Shown: one piece after another, positions 1-8,536 of the stretch
Numbering within the stretch: position 1 is the first letter of the stretch
Layout of the letters: each line of letters begins with the position of its first letter
NCBI GenBank assembly: GCA_014376765.1
Contig: JACMQX010000201.1
Span: 1-53,124 of the forward strand
DNA: 53,124 nucleotides
Origin: Ramlibacter sp.
GTDB taxonomy: Bacteria; Pseudomonadota; Gammaproteobacteria; Burkholderiales; Burkholderiaceae_C
Direction of reading: 5' to 3'
The notes under the pieces: model-generated
Database searches by the model: none
Told to the model about the DNA's origin: nothing
What the model saw: only the letters and a program-made list of their open reading frames with translations
Made by a program: the position numbers and the translations under genes

Positions 1-1
1 G

Positions 2-109
2 CGGGAGGTGGATGCCGCTACGGGCTTCAAGGAGCTGGTGGTGCGCCGGGCGTGGCCATCCCGCGCGACGGGTAGAGCTTTGGGGTCAGATCAAAATTCA
101 GGACAATGA
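2..109 (+). CDS. Possible 3' end of a gene cut by the window edge
   Basis: An open frame enters from the left edge and runs 35 codons to a TGA. The first 20 or so codons have the G/C-rich third positions typical of this genome. The last dozen codons lie in the dispersed repeat that starts at 80, so the repeat would supply the C-terminus. Nothing in the short peptide identifies a family, and a chance open frame is possible. Confidence 0.25.
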   Translation, partial: REVDAATGFKELVVRRAWPSRATGRALGSDQNSGQ

Positions 110-156
110 TTTCGACGGAGGGCGCGGTCTCCATCGAAATTTTGCTCTGACCTCAA
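80..156. repeat. Dispersed hairpin repeat, copy A
   Basis: A 77-base element with terminal inverted repeats. The left end TTGGGGTCAGATCAAAATT and the reverse complement of the right end TTGAGGTCAGAGCAAAATT differ at two places. The left arm continues into a CAGGACA block. The interior is G/C-rich and variable. It is related to copy B (221-295, opposite orientation), copy C (24148-24224) and a broken copy at 52695. The form resembles REP/BIME-type elements mobilised by a transposase encoded elsewhere; that assignment is inference. Confidence 0.75.
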
Positions 157-220
157 TGCGGCCTCGCGCAAGCCCGTATTCCCTTGTGCAGGTAAAAAGT
201 TCTTCGCTCCGGGCCGCAAA

Positions 221-295
221 TGGGGTCAGAGCAAAATTTCGTTGGTCACCGCGCGCGCCGGCAGCATCACTGTCCTGAATTTTGATCTGACCCCA
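221..295. repeat. Dispersed hairpin repeat, copy B (inverted to A)
   Basis: The ends are TGGGGTCAGAGCAAAATTTC on the left and, on the right, the complement of the CAGGACA-containing arm of copy A. Copies A and B therefore face each other around a 64-base linker (157-220) and could pair into one long hairpin. The element sits 51 bases beyond the minE stop, where it could act as a transcription barrier or RNA-stabilising structure; this role is inferred. Confidence 0.75.
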
Positions 296-346
296 TTTGC
301 TGGGTGCCGGTTGGCGGAGGGTTGTGGTCTTCCGCATGCGCTGCCA

Positions 347-610
347 TCACTTCGTATCCGGCAACTCAATCTTCACTTCCAGCACTTCAAGATTTCCCTG
401 CCGCTCCAGGTTCACCTTGATATCGGCCGGGTTGATTTTGATGTACTTGCTGATCACCGCCACCAGTTCGCGCTGCAGGGCGGGGAGGTAGTCGGGCTCG
501 GCGGCGTTGCGGCCGCTGCGCTCGTGGGCCAGGATGATCTGCAGCCGCTCCTTGGCGACGCTGGCGGTCTTTTTCTTCTCGCCGAGAAGGAAGGACAAGA
601 ACGAGGCCAT
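347..610 (-). CDS. minE: Cell division topological specificity factor MinE
   Basis: An 87-residue protein, the usual MinE length. The N-terminus [20 protein letters not shown] is the MinD-contact and membrane-targeting segment, followed by [13 protein letters not shown], the anti-MinCD helix. The C-terminal half (about 32-87) forms the topological-specificity domain. MinE stimulates MinD ATPase at the membrane and drives pole-to-pole oscillation, which keeps the division septum at midcell. It is the last gene of minC-minD-minE and starts 3 bases after the minD stop, so translational coupling is likely. No oddity seen. Confidence 0.97.
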   Translation of the reverse strand: MASFLSFLLGEKKKTASVAKERLQIILAHERSGRNAAEPDYLPALQRELVAVISKYIKINPADIKVNLERQGNLEVLEVKIELPDTK

Positions 611-613
611 CGC

Positions 614-1429
614 TTATTTCCCCCCGAACAGACGCTTGAGGAAACCGCCCTTTTGCGCATCAATGAAGCGCATCGGCTTGTCCTCGCCCAGGAAGCGGTC
701 GATCACGTCCTTGTAGGCCTCGGACACATCCGTGCCCTTCATGTGCACCGCGGGCGTGCCCTGGTTGCTGGCTTGCAAAACGCTCTCGCTCTCGGGGATC
801 ACGCCCAGCAGCTTGATGCGCAAAATATCCTGGATGTCGTCCAGCGACAGCATCTGCCCCTGGTCCACCCGGCTCGGGTTGTAGCGGGTGATGAGCAGGT
901 GCTCCTTGATCGGCTCCTTCCCCTCAATTGCGCGCCTGGTCTTGCTGGCCAGCATGCCCAGAATGCGGTCAGAGTCGCGCACGCTGGAGACTTCGGGGTT
1001 GGTCACCACCAGAGCCTCGTCGGCAAAGTGCATCGCCATCAGCGCGCCGGTTTCAATGCCGGCGGGCGAGTCGCAGACGATGTATTCAAACTCCATCGCG
1101 GCCAGGTCGTTCAGTACTTTCTCCACGCCTTCTTTGGTGAGCGCATCCTTGTCGCGCGTCTGCGATGCCGCCAGCACAAAGAGGTTGTCGCACTGCTTGT
1201 CCTTGATCAGCGCCTGGTGGAGGTTGGCCTCGCCCTGAATCACGTTGATCAGGTCATACACCACGCGCCGCTCGCAGCCCATGATGAGGTCCAGGTTGCG
1301 CAGGCCCACGTCAAAGTCAATAACAGCGGTCTTGTGGCCGCGCAGGGCCAGGCCGGTGGCGAAGCTGGCGCTGGTGGTGGTTTTACCCACGCCGCCTTTG
1401 CCGGAGGTGACGACGATGATTTTTGCCAT
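614..1429 (-). CDS. minD: Septum site-determining ATPase MinD
   Basis: A 271-residue ParA/MinD-family ATPase of normal length. The deviant Walker A motif KGGVGKT is at residues 11-17, and the switch-like segment VIDFDVGLRNLD follows near residue 40. The C-terminal amphipathic membrane-targeting helix ends in GGFLKRLFGGK. ATP-bound MinD dimerises on the inner membrane, recruits MinC to block FtsZ assembly near the poles, and is released by MinE. It is the middle gene of the operon, 64 bases downstream of minC and 3 bases upstream of minE. Confidence 0.98.
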   Translation of the reverse strand: MAKIIVVTSGKGGVGKTTTSASFATGLALRGHKTAVIDFDVGLRNLDLIMGCERRVVYDLINVIQGEANLHQALIKDKQCDNLFVLAASQTRDKDALTKEGVEKVLNDLAAMEFEYIVCDSPAGIETGALMAMHFADEALVVTNPEVSSVRDSDRILGMLASKTRRAIEGKEPIKEHLLITRYNPSRVDQGQMLSLDDIQDILRIKLLGVIPESESVLQASNQGTPAVHMKGTDVSEAYKDVIDRFLGEDKPMRFIDAQKGGFLKRLFGGK

Positions 1430-1493
1430 GAAGAGATTCCTTGTGGGGTGTCTTGAAATGTGGGGTGGGGGCCGTTGGCTGCGCCTGCCGGCA

Positions 1494-2270
1494 TCAGGTC
1501 TTGAGCGCCTCGATCACGAGCCGTTCCTCGCCCGCCTCGCCGGCCAGCCGCACCTGCGCCGCCTTGCCGCGTACGTCTGGCGGCAGTGCAATTTCGCTGG
1601 TGCGGTAGATGCCGGCAATCGACATCAGCTCGGGCTCCAGGCTGAGCGCGAAGATGCGCGCATCGCCATTGCCGCGGGCGCCTGCAATCGCCTTGCCGCG
1701 CAGCGGCGCATAAACGTGGATGTGGCCATCGGCAATCACCTCTGCGCCCACGTTGACCATGGCCATGACGACCAGGTCGCGGCCCTTGGCATAGACCTGC
1801 TGGCCTGACCGCAAGGGCTTGGTGACGATGAGCGCGCCGTGGTGGGGCAGCTCTTGCAGAGGCTTGGGCGCTGTGGCCTTGGGCGCGCTTTTTGATGTCC
1901 GCTCGGCAGCAGGTTCAACCAGGATGGCGTCTTGCGCGGCGGCAAGACCGGCCTGCAGTGCAGCCGCCATCTGCGCGGTACTTCCGCCGCGCGCCGCGAC
2001 GGGTACCACGCGGTACTGGCGCAGCAGTGCGAGCAGGGCGGGGAAGTCGACGTCCAGGTTCTGCGCGGCGGCATCGGCCGATTGCAGGTGCGTGAGGTCG
2101 ACCACCAGCGGCTCGTTGTCAAAAAAGTCGGGGATGTCGCCAAAGCGGCGGGCCAGGTCGTCTGACAGGGCCGCCAGATCGGCTGATTTCAGCAGCAGGG
2201 CGACCAGGGGGAGGGTGGCGCTTTTGATCTCGAACGTGGCAGGGGCGCGTCCTGCGAAGGCAACGGTCAT
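1494..2270 (-). CDS. minC: Septum site-determining protein MinC
   Basis: A 258-residue MinC. The N-terminal FtsZ-inhibiting domain covers about residues 1-105. A Lys/Ala/Pro-rich linker (SKSAPKATAPKP) follows, then the C-terminal beta-helix domain (about 148-258) with the HGALIVTKPLRSGQQVYA entry strand that dimerises and binds MinD. It is the first gene of the min operon; the ATG at 2270 follows the 177-base gap to the stop of the ybhN-like gene. That gap holds a CTCTCCCGGAGG-containing motif (about 2397-2415) but no promoter I could assign with confidence. Confidence 0.96.
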   Translation of the reverse strand: MTVAFAGRAPATFEIKSATLPLVALLLKSADLAALSDDLARRFGDIPDFFDNEPLVVDLTHLQSADAAAQNLDVDFPALLALLRQYRVVPVAARGGSTAQMAAALQAGLAAAQDAILVEPAAERTSKSAPKATAPKPLQELPHHGALIVTKPLRSGQQVYAKGRDLVVMAMVNVGAEVIADGHIHVYAPLRGKAIAGARGNGDARIFALSLEPELMSIAGIYRTSEIALPPDVRGKAAQVRLAGEAGEERLVIEALKT

Positions 2271-2447
2271 GTACGGGCAGGCTTCACGGGCTGACTAGGA
2301 GTGGTACTGCTGCGGGTGCAGCTGGAAAGGGGCGAATGTTAACAGCCGGGGGTGACACTTTTTGTATGCGTGTGCAACGGCTGCCCTCACTCCAACCCTC
2401 TCCCGGAGGTAGAGAAAGCCAAATACCTTCTTGCGGAGGCGGTAGTG

Positions 2448-3542
2448 CTATGTGCCCTCTATCTCGGGGAGTGCGTCATGAGACTTGCGATGAGTCTCTG
2501 TCAACAGGTACAACAGCACAGCCATGGCAAACGGCACCAGGTAGTACAGCGCGCGGTAGGTGAGCAACCCGGCCAGCAATTGACCCTCCGGCACCCGGTG
2601 TGACAGCAGCGCCACAAACACGGCCTCCAGCACGCCCAGCCCTGCCGGTACATGGGTGATGACGCCCGCCACCGCCGCGATCAGCAGCACCGACAGCACT
2701 TCTGAAAAGCCAAGCTCCCGCGGCATCAGCAGGTACACCACGCCACTCATCAGCAGCCAGTTGGCACACGACATCGCGACCTGGAGCAACGCAACGGGCA
2801 ATGACGGCAAGCTGATTTCAACACCACGCAGCTGCACCACCTTGCTGCGCGACACGCCGCAAATCACCAGGTAGGAAGCCGCTGCGGCCAGCAGCGACAT
2901 GCCCAGCACCGGCACGCTGGCCTCGTTGAAGTGAATGCTGGACGGCAGCGCCAGGGGCCAGAAGGTGAACACCAGGCCTGCCAGCACCAGGTAACCCAGC
3001 CAGTTGGTGATCATGCTCAGGCTGAGGATGCGCGTGACCTGCCCGCTGGACAAGCCCAGCCGTGAATAAAGGCGGTAGCGAAGCGCAACGCCACCCACCA
3101 GCGAGCCCAGGTTGAGGTTGAAGGCGTAGCAGATGAAGGTCACCTTCATTACCGTGGCTACGCGCAGCCCGTGCTGCGTGTAGTGGCGGCCTAGCAGGTC
3201 ATACGTGCTATAGAGCAGGTGGGTGGCGCCCGCCAGCACGGCAGCTGCCATCAAGACAGGCCAGGGATAGGCCCGAATAGCCGCCCACACTTCGCGCCAG
3301 TTGACGGTCCCCGCATACCTGAACAGCATGGTGGCAACCACGACAAAAAAAGCCAGAGTCAGCGCCCGCCTTACCCAGGGCCACCAGGAGCCGCCTCCTG
3401 CCAGAGCTGAGGTGGAGGCGGGTTGCCGCCCAGCCCCAGACGGTGCAGCGTCTCGTGCCGGCGCCATGCGCCGCAGGTGCTCACTGCCGGGCTGCTGTGA
3501 GGGCTTTGCGGTCTTGGCGGCAGGCAGCGCCCGGGTGGTCAT
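2448..3542 (-). CDS. YbhN-like integral membrane protein (lysylphosphatidylglycerol synthase TM/UPF0104 family)
   Basis: A 364-residue membrane protein. After a hydrophilic, Ala/Pro-rich N-terminus of about 60 residues come several hydrophobic segments, with motifs such as LNLGSLVGGVALRYRLYSR and a C-terminal THVPAGLGVLEAVFVALL stretch typical of the flippase-like domain of this family. The ATG at 3542 overlaps the clsB TGA (ATGA); an upstream in-frame start would lie inside clsB and adds a non-homologous Pro-rich tail. The order with the next two genes is that of E. coli ybhP-ybhO-ybhN. A role in phospholipid handling is inferred from family and context. Confidence 0.88.
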   Translation of the reverse strand: MTTRALPAAKTAKPSQQPGSEHLRRMAPARDAAPSGAGRQPASTSALAGGGSWWPWVRRALTLAFFVVVATMLFRYAGTVNWREVWAAIRAYPWPVLMAAAVLAGATHLLYSTYDLLGRHYTQHGLRVATVMKVTFICYAFNLNLGSLVGGVALRYRLYSRLGLSSGQVTRILSLSMITNWLGYLVLAGLVFTFWPLALPSSIHFNEASVPVLGMSLLAAAASYLVICGVSRSKVVQLRGVEISLPSLPVALLQVAMSCANWLLMSGVVYLLMPRELGFSEVLSVLLIAAVAGVITHVPAGLGVLEAVFVALLSHRVPEGQLLAGLLTYRALYYLVPFAMAVLLYLLTETHRKSHDALPEIEGT

Positions 3543-4831
3543 CTGGTGTCCGCCTGCTTCATGCCTTGCAGGCCATTGAGCTCGTGCAGGCTTTTCAAGC
3601 GCGGGGGGCAACTTGCCGGCTCCAGCGGGGTCAGGCGGGGTGCATGCGCCGGCAGCCAGCCGGCCCACGCCGAGTACCTCCGCAGCAGGTGGAAGACCAG
3701 GAAGCTGCGCACGGTGGCCCACAGGCCGGTTTCGGCAGCGTCTTCCAGCTTCACCTCACGGCAGCTGGTGGCCATCAAGGTTTCAAGCCGCTCGCCCAGC
3801 AGCTGGTTGAAGGGCTTGTCGCGGACAACAACGTTGGCTTCGAGGTTGAGCGAGAGGCTGAACGGGTCCAGGTTGCTCGAGCCCACGGTCGACCAGCTAT
3901 CGTCCATCACGGCCACCTTGCCGTGCAGCGGCCGCGCGCAATATTCATGGATACGCACACCTGCCTTCAGGAGGTGGTGGTAGAGCAGGCTGGCCGCGAC
4001 CTTGACGATGGGCATGTCTGGCTCGCCCTGCAGGATCAGTGAGACCTCAACCCCGCGGCGCGCGGCGCGTTGCATCTCGCGAAACAACCGGTAGCCGGGA
4101 AAGAAGTAGGCGTTGGCGATGATCACGCGCTGCCGCGCCCCGCAGATGGCCACCCGGTAGTGATGCTCGATGTCGTCGCGGTGCTCACGGTTGTCGCGGA
4201 TGAGGAACATGGCGTGGGCGTCACCGGTGTGGGCAAGCGGCCTGGCGGCGCGCGGCGGAGAAGACGTGAAGGTGGAAGACAGCGAGCGCGAGCGCCGGGG
4301 CAACCATTGGCGCCTGTCTTTTGGCGCGCCGATCGCGTCGCGGACAAAACGGTGAATCTCGCTTACCAGCGGGCCGCGCAGCTCCACCGCATAGTCCTGT
4401 TTGCCCTCGGGGCCGTAGTCGCCCAGATAGTCAGCCGAGTAGTTGATGCCGCCGACAAACGCGGTCTCGCCGTCCACCACCACGATCTTGCGGTGCATGC
4501 GGCGGATCAGGTTGGTGCGCCAGCCAAAAAGTTTGGGGCCAGCGTCAAAGGCGCGAATGCGCACGCCAGCTTCCGTGAGTGTGGCGATGAATTCACGCGA
4601 CAGGTCCGGCGAGCCGAAAGCGTCGACGAGCACGTCCACACGCACGCCCCGGCGGGCAGCGGTGATCAATGCCGTGTGCAGCGCTTCACCCACTTTGTCT
4701 TCAAACAGGATGAAGGTCTCGAGGATCACCTCCCTGCGGGCAGAGGCAATGACCTCGAACACCCGCGGGAAAAACTCCTCCCCGTTTTCCAGCAGGCGGA
4801 TGTCGTTGCCGGCGGTCCAGCGGGCGCTCAT
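3539..4831 (-). CDS. clsB: Cardiolipin synthase B (phospholipase D superfamily)
   Basis: A 430-residue protein with two HKD motifs: HRKIVVVDGETAFVGG from residue 113 and HGKVAVMDDSWSTVGSSNLD from residue 303. It lacks the N-terminal transmembrane helices of ClsA, which fits ClsB/YbhO. The known ClsB reaction makes cardiolipin from phosphatidylglycerol, or phosphatidylglycerol from phosphatidylethanolamine and glycerol, at the inner membrane. It overlaps its neighbours by four bases on both sides (ATGA), so three genes form a tight operon. The C-terminal 40 residues are Pro-rich and probably flexible. Confidence 0.93.
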   Translation of the reverse strand: MSARWTAGNDIRLLENGEEFFPRVFEVIASARREVILETFILFEDKVGEALHTALITAARRGVRVDVLVDAFGSPDLSREFIATLTEAGVRIRAFDAGPKLFGWRTNLIRRMHRKIVVVDGETAFVGGINYSADYLGDYGPEGKQDYAVELRGPLVSEIHRFVRDAIGAPKDRRQWLPRRSRSLSSTFTSSPPRAARPLAHTGDAHAMFLIRDNREHRDDIEHHYRVAICGARQRVIIANAYFFPGYRLFREMQRAARRGVEVSLILQGEPDMPIVKVAASLLYHHLLKAGVRIHEYCARPLHGKVAVMDDSWSTVGSSNLDPFSLSLNLEANVVVRDKPFNQLLGERLETLMATSCREVKLEDAAETGLWATVRSFLVFHLLRRYSAWAGWLPAHAPRLTPLEPASCPPRLKSLHELNGLQGMKQADTR

Positions 4832-5589
4832 AGCTGGATTACCGCCGCCAGGGGGGCGTGGTCCGACAGGTGGGACCAGGGTTTGTTCGGCATCACCACC
4901 GGCACATGGGCCGCTGCGTTGCGCACGTAAATCCGGTCCAGGGCCAGCAGCGGCAGGCGCGCGGGAAAGGTCCTGGCCAGCTTGCCGTTGGACAGCAAAA
5001 ACACTTCATGCAGCGAGCAGGTGTCCAGCACCCGGTGGGCCTGCCGGCGCCAGTCGTTGAAGTCGCCGGCCACAACGAGCGGTGCGTCGGGCGGGACCTC
5101 CCGGGCCACCATCTCGCATAGCTGCTGAAGCTGTTGGCGGCGGTGCGATTCACGCAGGCCCAGGTGCACGCAGATGGCATGCACATCGTGTGTGCGGCCG
5201 GGCACCTGCATCACGCAATGCAGCAGGCCGCGCCGCTCGGGGCCGCTAATGGACACGTCGTGGTTCTCAAAATGCACGATGGGAAACTTGGACAGCACGG
5301 CATTGCCATGCTCTCCCTGCGGGTAGACGGCGTTGCGGCCGTAGGCAAACTGGGGCCAGAGCTCGTCGGCCAGGAATTCATAGTGGGGCGCATCCGGCCA
5401 GTCTTTTTGCCGCGTGGCATGCTGCGCGTGGGAGCCCAGCACCTCCTGCAGGAACACCACGTCAGCGCCAACCGCGCGCACTGCATCTCGCAGCTCATGC
5501 AGGATGAACTTGCGATTGAAAAACGTGAAGCCCTTGTGGATGTTGACGGTCATCACCTTGAAGGAAAAAGGCAGGTCGGGTGGGTGCAT
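4828..5589 (-). CDS. YbhP-like endonuclease/exonuclease/phosphatase-fold protein
   Basis: A 253-residue protein of the EEP (DNase I-like) fold. Visible motifs are FLQEV (metal-binding Glu), VHLGL, VVAGDFNDW (the GDFN core) and a final LSDHAPL. The N-terminus PFSFKVMTVNIHKGF resembles the start of E. coli YbhP, supporting the ATG at 5589; longer in-frame starts (ATG 5628, TTG 5658) lack homology. It is the first gene of the ybhP-clsB-ybhN-like operon. The family hydrolyses phosphodiesters or phosphomonoesters; the substrate here is unknown, but the neighbours suggest a lipid or its head group. Confidence 0.87.
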   Translation of the reverse strand: MHPPDLPFSFKVMTVNIHKGFTFFNRKFILHELRDAVRAVGADVVFLQEVLGSHAQHATRQKDWPDAPHYEFLADELWPQFAYGRNAVYPQGEHGNAVLSKFPIVHFENHDVSISGPERRGLLHCVMQVPGRTHDVHAICVHLGLRESHRRQQLQQLCEMVAREVPPDAPLVVAGDFNDWRRQAHRVLDTCSLHEVFLLSNGKLARTFPARLPLLALDRIYVRNAAAHVPVVMPNKPWSHLSDHAPLAAVIQL

Positions 5590-5785
5590 GCAGAACGTGT
5601 GGGAAATGCCTACTTTTTTACCCCGCATGCTTTGGCGCACCTGTAGGACGTGGGCCAAAGCAGCCGTGGGCTGCGAAACGTCTTTTTTTTACCGCGCCCC
5701 ATCTGGTTGCAGGCGTTAACACGTGACAAGCCAAAACCTTTGCCCGAAACTTGTGCGGCATCACCCATCCACAAGGACCTGCTCA

Positions 5786-6355
5786 GTGACACACGCTTTC
5801 CGACTCCACGCCGCGCCACGCCTGGCTGCTTTGTCCCTTGCCGCCGCCGCATTGCTGGGTGGCGGCCCTGCCCATGCCGAAGGTTGGTCGCCTGACGCCT
5901 GGTTTGTGCAGGCAGGCTACGGTGCGCACAACATCAATTCGCTCAACGCTGGCGTAGTCTGGCCCTGGAGCTGGAAAAGCCAGGGTGGTGGCTGGGGTGG
6001 TTATACCGAGTTGCTGGCCGCCGGCTGGAATGCGGATGCGGTGGGGGGCGGGCGCAAGAGCTTTGCGCATGTGGCCCTGTCGCCAATTTTTCGCTACAGG
6101 TTTGAAGGCGGCACCTCACCGTTTTTCGTGGAGGCGGGCATTGGCGTTTCTTACACCGCACCGGTGTATGTGACCAAGTTCAAGACCTTCAGCACCCAGT
6201 TCCAGTTTGCCGACACGATCGGCGTGGGCCGCAGCTTTGGCGACAACATGAACCAGGACGTCACGCTGCGCCTGCAGCATCTGTCAAATGCCGGTTTCAA
6301 GCGCCCGAATCCGGGTGTTGAATATCTGCAGTTGCGCTACACGCGCAAGTTCTGA
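5786..6355 (+). CDS. pagL: Lipid A 3-O-deacylase PagL
   Basis: An outer-membrane beta-barrel that removes the 3-O-linked acyl chain of lipid A. A 31-residue signal peptide ends in GGGPAHA before EGWSPDAW. The C-terminal block QHLSNAGFKRPNPGVEY carries the catalytic triad His165, Ser167 and Glu179; the spacing equals His126/Ser128/Glu140 of Pseudomonas PagL. I chose the GTG at 5786 because AAGGA (5773-5777) lies 8 bases upstream and the signal peptide then has a normal length; an in-frame ATG at 5723 would add 21 residues. It is monocistronic and its stop is 2 bases from the stop of the opposing gene. Confidence 0.92.
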   Translation: MTHAFRLHAAPRLAALSLAAAALLGGGPAHAEGWSPDAWFVQAGYGAHNINSLNAGVVWPWSWKSQGGGWGGYTELLAAGWNADAVGGGRKSFAHVALSPIFRYRFEGGTSPFFVEAGIGVSYTAPVYVTKFKTFSTQFQFADTIGVGRSFGDNMNQDVTLRLQHLSNAGFKRPNPGVEYLQLRYTRKF

Positions 6356-6357
6356 CG

Positions 6358-7428
6358 CTACTTGGGCCGGGGTGGTTTAAGGCCTGCGTCCGGCGGAGTC
6401 AGTCTGCCCGCGCGCAGGTCCTTCACCGCACGCGCCACGGCCCGCGCGACGTTCAGCACTTCTTCCTGCACATTCTTGTCTGCATCGAACACATCGTGGC
6501 TGGTCGCATACGGCTCGTAGTAGCCGATGAAGCGGTCCAGCCGGGCTTTTTGGCCCGCGTCAATAAAGCCCATCCAGTCCAGCCAGTCGCATAGCGCGCG
6601 GCGCACGCCTTCAATGCCGGCTACGTCGCCGTGCACCACCACGCCGTAGGTGCGGCCCGCGAGGTGCTTGGGGTAGTCCCAGCCCTTCATCTCGATTTCC
6701 TTGGCCTCCGCCGCTTTCTTGCCATGCGTGGTGGTCGGGTCGGGGTTGCCGCCGTCAGCGCAGACCAGGCGGTCAATCATCAGTTTGAGGGGGCTTGTCG
6801 CCTGGTACCAGTGCACGGGGGTCAAGAGGATCACGCCGTGTGCGGCGACCCAGCGTTCATAAATCTCGGCCATCCAGTCGCCGGTTTGCCGCTCGGCATG
6901 GTTGGGGTAACAGCTGCAGGGCCAGTGGCACAGCGGCATGGCGGTGGACACGCAGCCCTTGCAGGGGTGGATGTGCAGGTCGTAGGTGGAGGTGACGAGG
7001 CTCAGGTCCAGCAGGTCAGCCTCTATGCCTTCGCTTTCCAGCACCTGACGCGCCATTTCTGTCATTCGCCAGGTCTTGGAATTCTCGCCGGGGCAGGTAC
7101 CGTCGTTGCGGGGCGAGCCGCACACCAGCAGCACACGCGATTTTGTTTCTGGCCGGGCCCACTCATCCTGAGCGCGCTTGAGGCGGTCGCTGGTTTCGCG
7201 CCATTGCACGGACATGTCATACGTGGGGTCGGCAAATCCTTCACCCGCCTTGGCGGTGATGGGCGCCTTGCGGCCCTCCTGGTAAGCCTGCCAGGCAATC
7301 GCCTCGATGCGCGAGATGGCTGCATTTTCGGCCATGAAGGCGGGGTCGTAGAAGGAGGCCATGAAGCGCTCGTGAAAGGCCTCGCGCGCGAGCGGCTTGG
7401 GTGCCTGGCCGGTGTGGATCTTGATCAT
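6358..7428 (-). CDS. NAD(P)H-dependent flavin oxidoreductase (flavodoxin/NADPH-dependent FMN reductase family)
   Basis: A 356-residue protein. An N-terminal helical stretch of about 95 residues precedes a flavodoxin-like domain with the FMN-phosphate loop VCGSPRNDGTCPGEN, and LLTPVHWYQATSPLKLMIDR for the flavin face. A cysteine-rich insert (HPCKGCVSTAMPLCHWPCSC) sits at the usual position of such clusters in this family. The longer N- and C-terminal parts set it apart from small FMN reductases. The physiological substrate is unknown. It is a single gene on the minus strand, convergent with pagL and divergent from the next hydrolase. Confidence 0.82.
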   Translation of the reverse strand: MIKIHTGQAPKPLAREAFHERFMASFYDPAFMAENAAISRIEAIAWQAYQEGRKAPITAKAGEGFADPTYDMSVQWRETSDRLKRAQDEWARPETKSRVLLVCGSPRNDGTCPGENSKTWRMTEMARQVLESEGIEADLLDLSLVTSTYDLHIHPCKGCVSTAMPLCHWPCSCYPNHAERQTGDWMAEIYERWVAAHGVILLTPVHWYQATSPLKLMIDRLVCADGGNPDPTTTHGKKAAEAKEIEMKGWDYPKHLAGRTYGVVVHGDVAGIEGVRRALCDWLDWMGFIDAGQKARLDRFIGYYEPYATSHDVFDADKNVQEEVLNVARAVARAVKDLRAGRLTPPDAGLKPPRPK

Positions 7429-7499
7429 TGCGCGAGTTTAGGCAGCCACCCGCCGTGCGTTTGGGCGCCACCGAACATAGCGGCTGTACATTCAGCGGC

Positions 7500-8456
7500 A
7501 TGAAGCTGCTTTACAAATCCGTGCTGCTGTTGCTGGCGGCCGTCCTGTTTTTTGCCTTGGCCGGTGTCTGGGCCAGCTGGGCGCCCGACAAGCCGGTGGA
7601 CCGGCTCAAGGGCCGCTGGGCGCAGCCGCCTTCGCAGTTCATCACCGTGCAGGGTCTGCAGGTGCACCTGCGCGACGAGGGCCCGCGTGACGACCCGGTG
7701 CCCATCGTGCTGCTGCATGGCACCTCTGCCAGCCTGCACACCTGGCAGGGCTGGGCCGGCGCCTTGCGCGGCCAGCGCCGCGTGATACGGTTTGACCTGC
7801 CGGGCTTTGCGCTGACGGGGCCCAACCCGCAGAATGACTATTCCGTTGCCGCCTATGTGCGCTTTGTGACCGCAGTGATGGACCAGCTGGGCGTGCAACG
7901 CTTTGTGCTGGCTGGCAATTCGCTGGGCGGGCAGATCGCGTGGAGCACGGCGGCGGCGCTGCCGGGGCGCGTCACCGCGCTGATCCTGGTGGACGCGAGC
8001 GGCTACCCGCCCGAGTCGGCGACGGTGCCGCCTGACATTCCAATCGGCTTTCAGATGGCTCGCATCGCCTGGCTGCGCCCGCTGATCGAGCACACGCTGC
8101 CGCGCGGCCTGGTCGAGCGCAGCGTTCGCAGCGTGTATGGTGACCCGTCGCGGGTCACGCCCGAGCTGGTGGACCTGTACCTGGACATGGCGCTGCGCGC
8201 CGGCAACCGGGGCGCGCTGATCCGCCGCATCGAGCAGGGCTATTCGGGCGATGTGGCGCAGATCAAATCCTTGAAAGTGCCGACCCTGATTTTGTGGGGC
8301 GGCCAGGACAGGCTGATCCCGCTGGAGTTTGGCCAGCGCTTTGCCCGCGACATTGCCGGCTCGACGCTCGTCGTGTTTGCCCAGCTGGGCCACGTGGGCC
8401 ACGAGGAGGACGCGGCGCGGACGGTGGCCGAGGTCAAGCGCTTTCTGGGCATGTGA
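7500..8456 (+). CDS. Membrane-anchored alpha/beta-fold hydrolase
   Basis: A 318-residue protein. Residues 5-24 form a hydrophobic N-terminal anchor or uncleaved signal. The alpha/beta-hydrolase core has HGTSAS (oxyanion region), the nucleophile elbow GNSLGG with Ser141, an acid loop WGGQDRLIP and the catalytic His in QLGHVGHEED. The family acts as esterases, lipases or C-C hydrolases; the substrate is not identifiable. The ATG at 7500 is preferred over the TTG at 7428 because the extra residues would be non-homologous and overlap the promoter of the divergent gene. Confidence 0.87.
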   Translation: MKLLYKSVLLLLAAVLFFALAGVWASWAPDKPVDRLKGRWAQPPSQFITVQGLQVHLRDEGPRDDPVPIVLLHGTSASLHTWQGWAGALRGQRRVIRFDLPGFALTGPNPQNDYSVAAYVRFVTAVMDQLGVQRFVLAGNSLGGQIAWSTAAALPGRVTALILVDASGYPPESATVPPDIPIGFQMARIAWLRPLIEHTLPRGLVERSVRSVYGDPSRVTPELVDLYLDMALRAGNRGALIRRIEQGYSGDVAQIKSLKVPTLILWGGQDRLIPLEFGQRFARDIAGSTLVVFAQLGHVGHEEDAARTVAEVKRFLGM

Positions 8457-8536
8457 TGCTGGCCCGGTGACCGGGGATTTAAATCGGGCGCCAGGTACGG
8501 CGGCGGTTATGCTGCGGTTTTTCCAGGAGCCCCCAC

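Noticed and set aside
242..1456. Plus-strand ORF of 404 codons opposite minE-minD
   Set aside because: It is antisense to clear min genes, with His/Val/Leu/Gln-rich shadow composition and no family motif.
5590..5658. Longer start of the ybhP-like gene (TTG 5658 or ATG 5628)
   Set aside because: No ribosome site and no similarity before the PFSFKV segment.
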